From Hyphomicrobiaceae bacterium (lineage in GTDB: Bacteria > Pseudomonadota > Alphaproteobacteria > Rhizobiales > Hyphomicrobiaceae): DNA of 5,027 bases. Below are positions 4,238 to 5,027 of this stretch, in pieces (the first letter of the stretch is position 1; each line of letters opens with the position of its first letter). The notes beneath the pieces were generated by a model. It had not been told where the DNA came from. It made no database searches and was given only the letters and a program-made list of their open reading frames with translations. The DNA is taken from positions 1 through 5,027 of the forward strand of contig JAJFHI010000027.1 of the NCBI GenBank assembly GCA_021775715.1. Direction: 5' to 3'. A program made the position numbers and the translations under genes.

Positions 4238-5027
4238 GCGTCGAAAGCATTCCACAGTCCGAACTCGAAACGACTGACGGTTATTCCGATGCCGAAACTT
4301 GGCGCGGCGGCGTTTGGGGCTATTTTGCCTGCTTCAGCGGTATCGTTTGGCGCGAAGTTCTCCGCTTTCTGCATCAACGCGAGCGCTTCTTGTCCGCTCT
4401 CGTGCGCCCGCTTGTCTGGCTCTTTATCTTTGCCGCTGGATTTCGCCAGACGCTCGGCTTATCGCCAATCGAACCATACGAAACCTATGTGCTTTACGAG
4501 CAGTACATCACACCCGGCCTGATGGGGATGATCCTGCTGTTCAATGCCATGCAGTCGTCCCTCTCTATGGTCTACGACCGCGAGACCGGCGCGATGCGCA
4601 CACTGCTCGTCAGTCCTTTTCCGCGCTCGTTCCTGTTATTATCGAAACTCATCGGAGGCGTTTCCGTAGCGCTTCTCCAGGTCTACGTATTCCTTCTCAT
4701 CGCGCGAGCCTGGGAGATCCAGGCCGGCGGCACGCCGCTGTTTTCAATTGGCAACTTCGATTTTCAGATCGGCTACATCACCGTCCTTCCAGCGCTTATC
4801 ATGTCAGGCCTAATGCTTGGTGCACTGGCACTGTTCATGTCGTCGGTGATCAAACAGCTTGAGAACTTCGCAGGCGTGATGAACTTCGTCATCTTCCCGA
4901 TGTTCTTTGCCTCCTCCGCGCTCTACCCAATTTGGCGCGTCGAAGAATCGAGCCCGGTTTTGGCGGCGGTCTGCCGCTTCAACCCTTTCAGCCACGCCGT
5001 CGAGCTGATCCGTTATGCCTTCGAGGG
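4234..5027 (+). CDS. ABC-2 type permease of the PQQ-associated transporter (LutF/PedC-type), 3' end missing
   Basis: The frame starts at the ATG inside the ATGA overlap with the ATPase gene and stays open for 264 codons to the window edge. It is an ABC-2 family inner-membrane permease matching the PedC-type alcohol-associated permeases (TIGR03861). After a polar, acidic N-terminal extension (1-25) and an amphipathic part with WREVLRFLHQRERF (39-52), hydrophobic segments lie at about 53-70, 92-112, 136-157, 180-204 and 212-232. The cytoplasmic loop VYDRETGAMRTLLVSPFPR (113-131) is the ABC-2 signature expected to contact the ATPase. The final NPFSHAVELIRYAFE is near the family's C-terminus, so perhaps 15-40 residues including a last membrane helix are lost at the edge. 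The exporter-like fold and the co-encoded binding protein leave transport direction open. Identity is secure; substrate is not. Confidence 0.92.
   Translation, partial: MSVESIPQSELETTDGYSDAETWRGGVWGYFACFSGIVWREVLRFLHQRERFLSALVRPLVWLFIFAAGFRQTLGLSPIEPYETYVLYEQYITPGLMGMILLFNAMQSSLSMVYDRETGAMRTLLVSPFPRSFLLLSKLIGGVSVALLQVYVFLLIARAWEIQAGGTPLFSIGNFDFQIGYITVLPALIMSGLMLGALALFMSSVIKQLENFAGVMNFVIFPMFFASSALYPIWRVEESSPVLAAVCRFNPFSHAVELIRYAFE

Noticed and set aside
4299..4862. Plus-strand 187-codon frame overlapping the permease gene
   Set aside because: The open permease frame (4234 to edge) has clear membrane helices and family motifs. This other frame is Arg/Ser/His-rich noise within it.

Overview
The window looks like a chromosomal segment of a Gram-negative, PQQ-using proteobacterium. 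An alphaproteobacterial methylotroph of the Hyphomicrobiales type would fit, but this is inferred from gene content, moderately high GC and Ala/Arg-rich codon use; no taxonomic marker is present. Four consecutive plus-strand genes belong to protein families defined by their association with PQQ-dependent alcohol dehydrogenases: a periplasmic type I binding protein (about 768-2078), a secreted seven-bladed YVTN beta-propeller (2204-3196), an ABC ATPase (3443-4237) and an ABC-2 type permease (4234 to beyond the right edge). Related sets are the lut cluster of Methylorubrum extorquens and the pedA1A2BC genes of Pseudomonas putida, which are needed for lanthanide-dependent alcohol oxidation. No dehydrogenase, PQQ-synthesis gene or lanthanide-binding protein lies inside the window, so the link to lanthanides is by family only.

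Layout. Positions 1-104 hold the 5' end of a divergent minus-strand gene with a twin-arginine-type signal peptide and a good ribosome binding site. Its function cannot be fixed from 34 residues. Positions 105-767 form a long divergent control region with no convincing gene. It contains dyads at 172-192 and 206-222, a 10-bp inverted repeat pair (255-264 and 366-375), a 6-bp stem followed by T6 that reads as a plus-strand intrinsic terminator (432-452), an extended -10-like element (623-631) and a three-codon ORF with a strong Shine-Dalgarno (652-663). The binding protein, propeller, ATPase and permease then follow, with gaps of 125 and 246 bases and a final 4-base ATGA overlap. Each gap holds a small ORF (34 and 28 codons) that may or may not be translated.

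Likely joint role (inference). The ATPase and permease form an inner-membrane ABC pump, and the binding protein and propeller work in the periplasm on the same substrate or on the PQQ dehydrogenase system. A type I binding protein, usually an importer part, is paired with an ABC-2 permease, a fold better known from exporters. The transport direction and substrate are therefore the main open questions. The system is known as a family but is poorly understood; nothing in the window demands a wholly new system.
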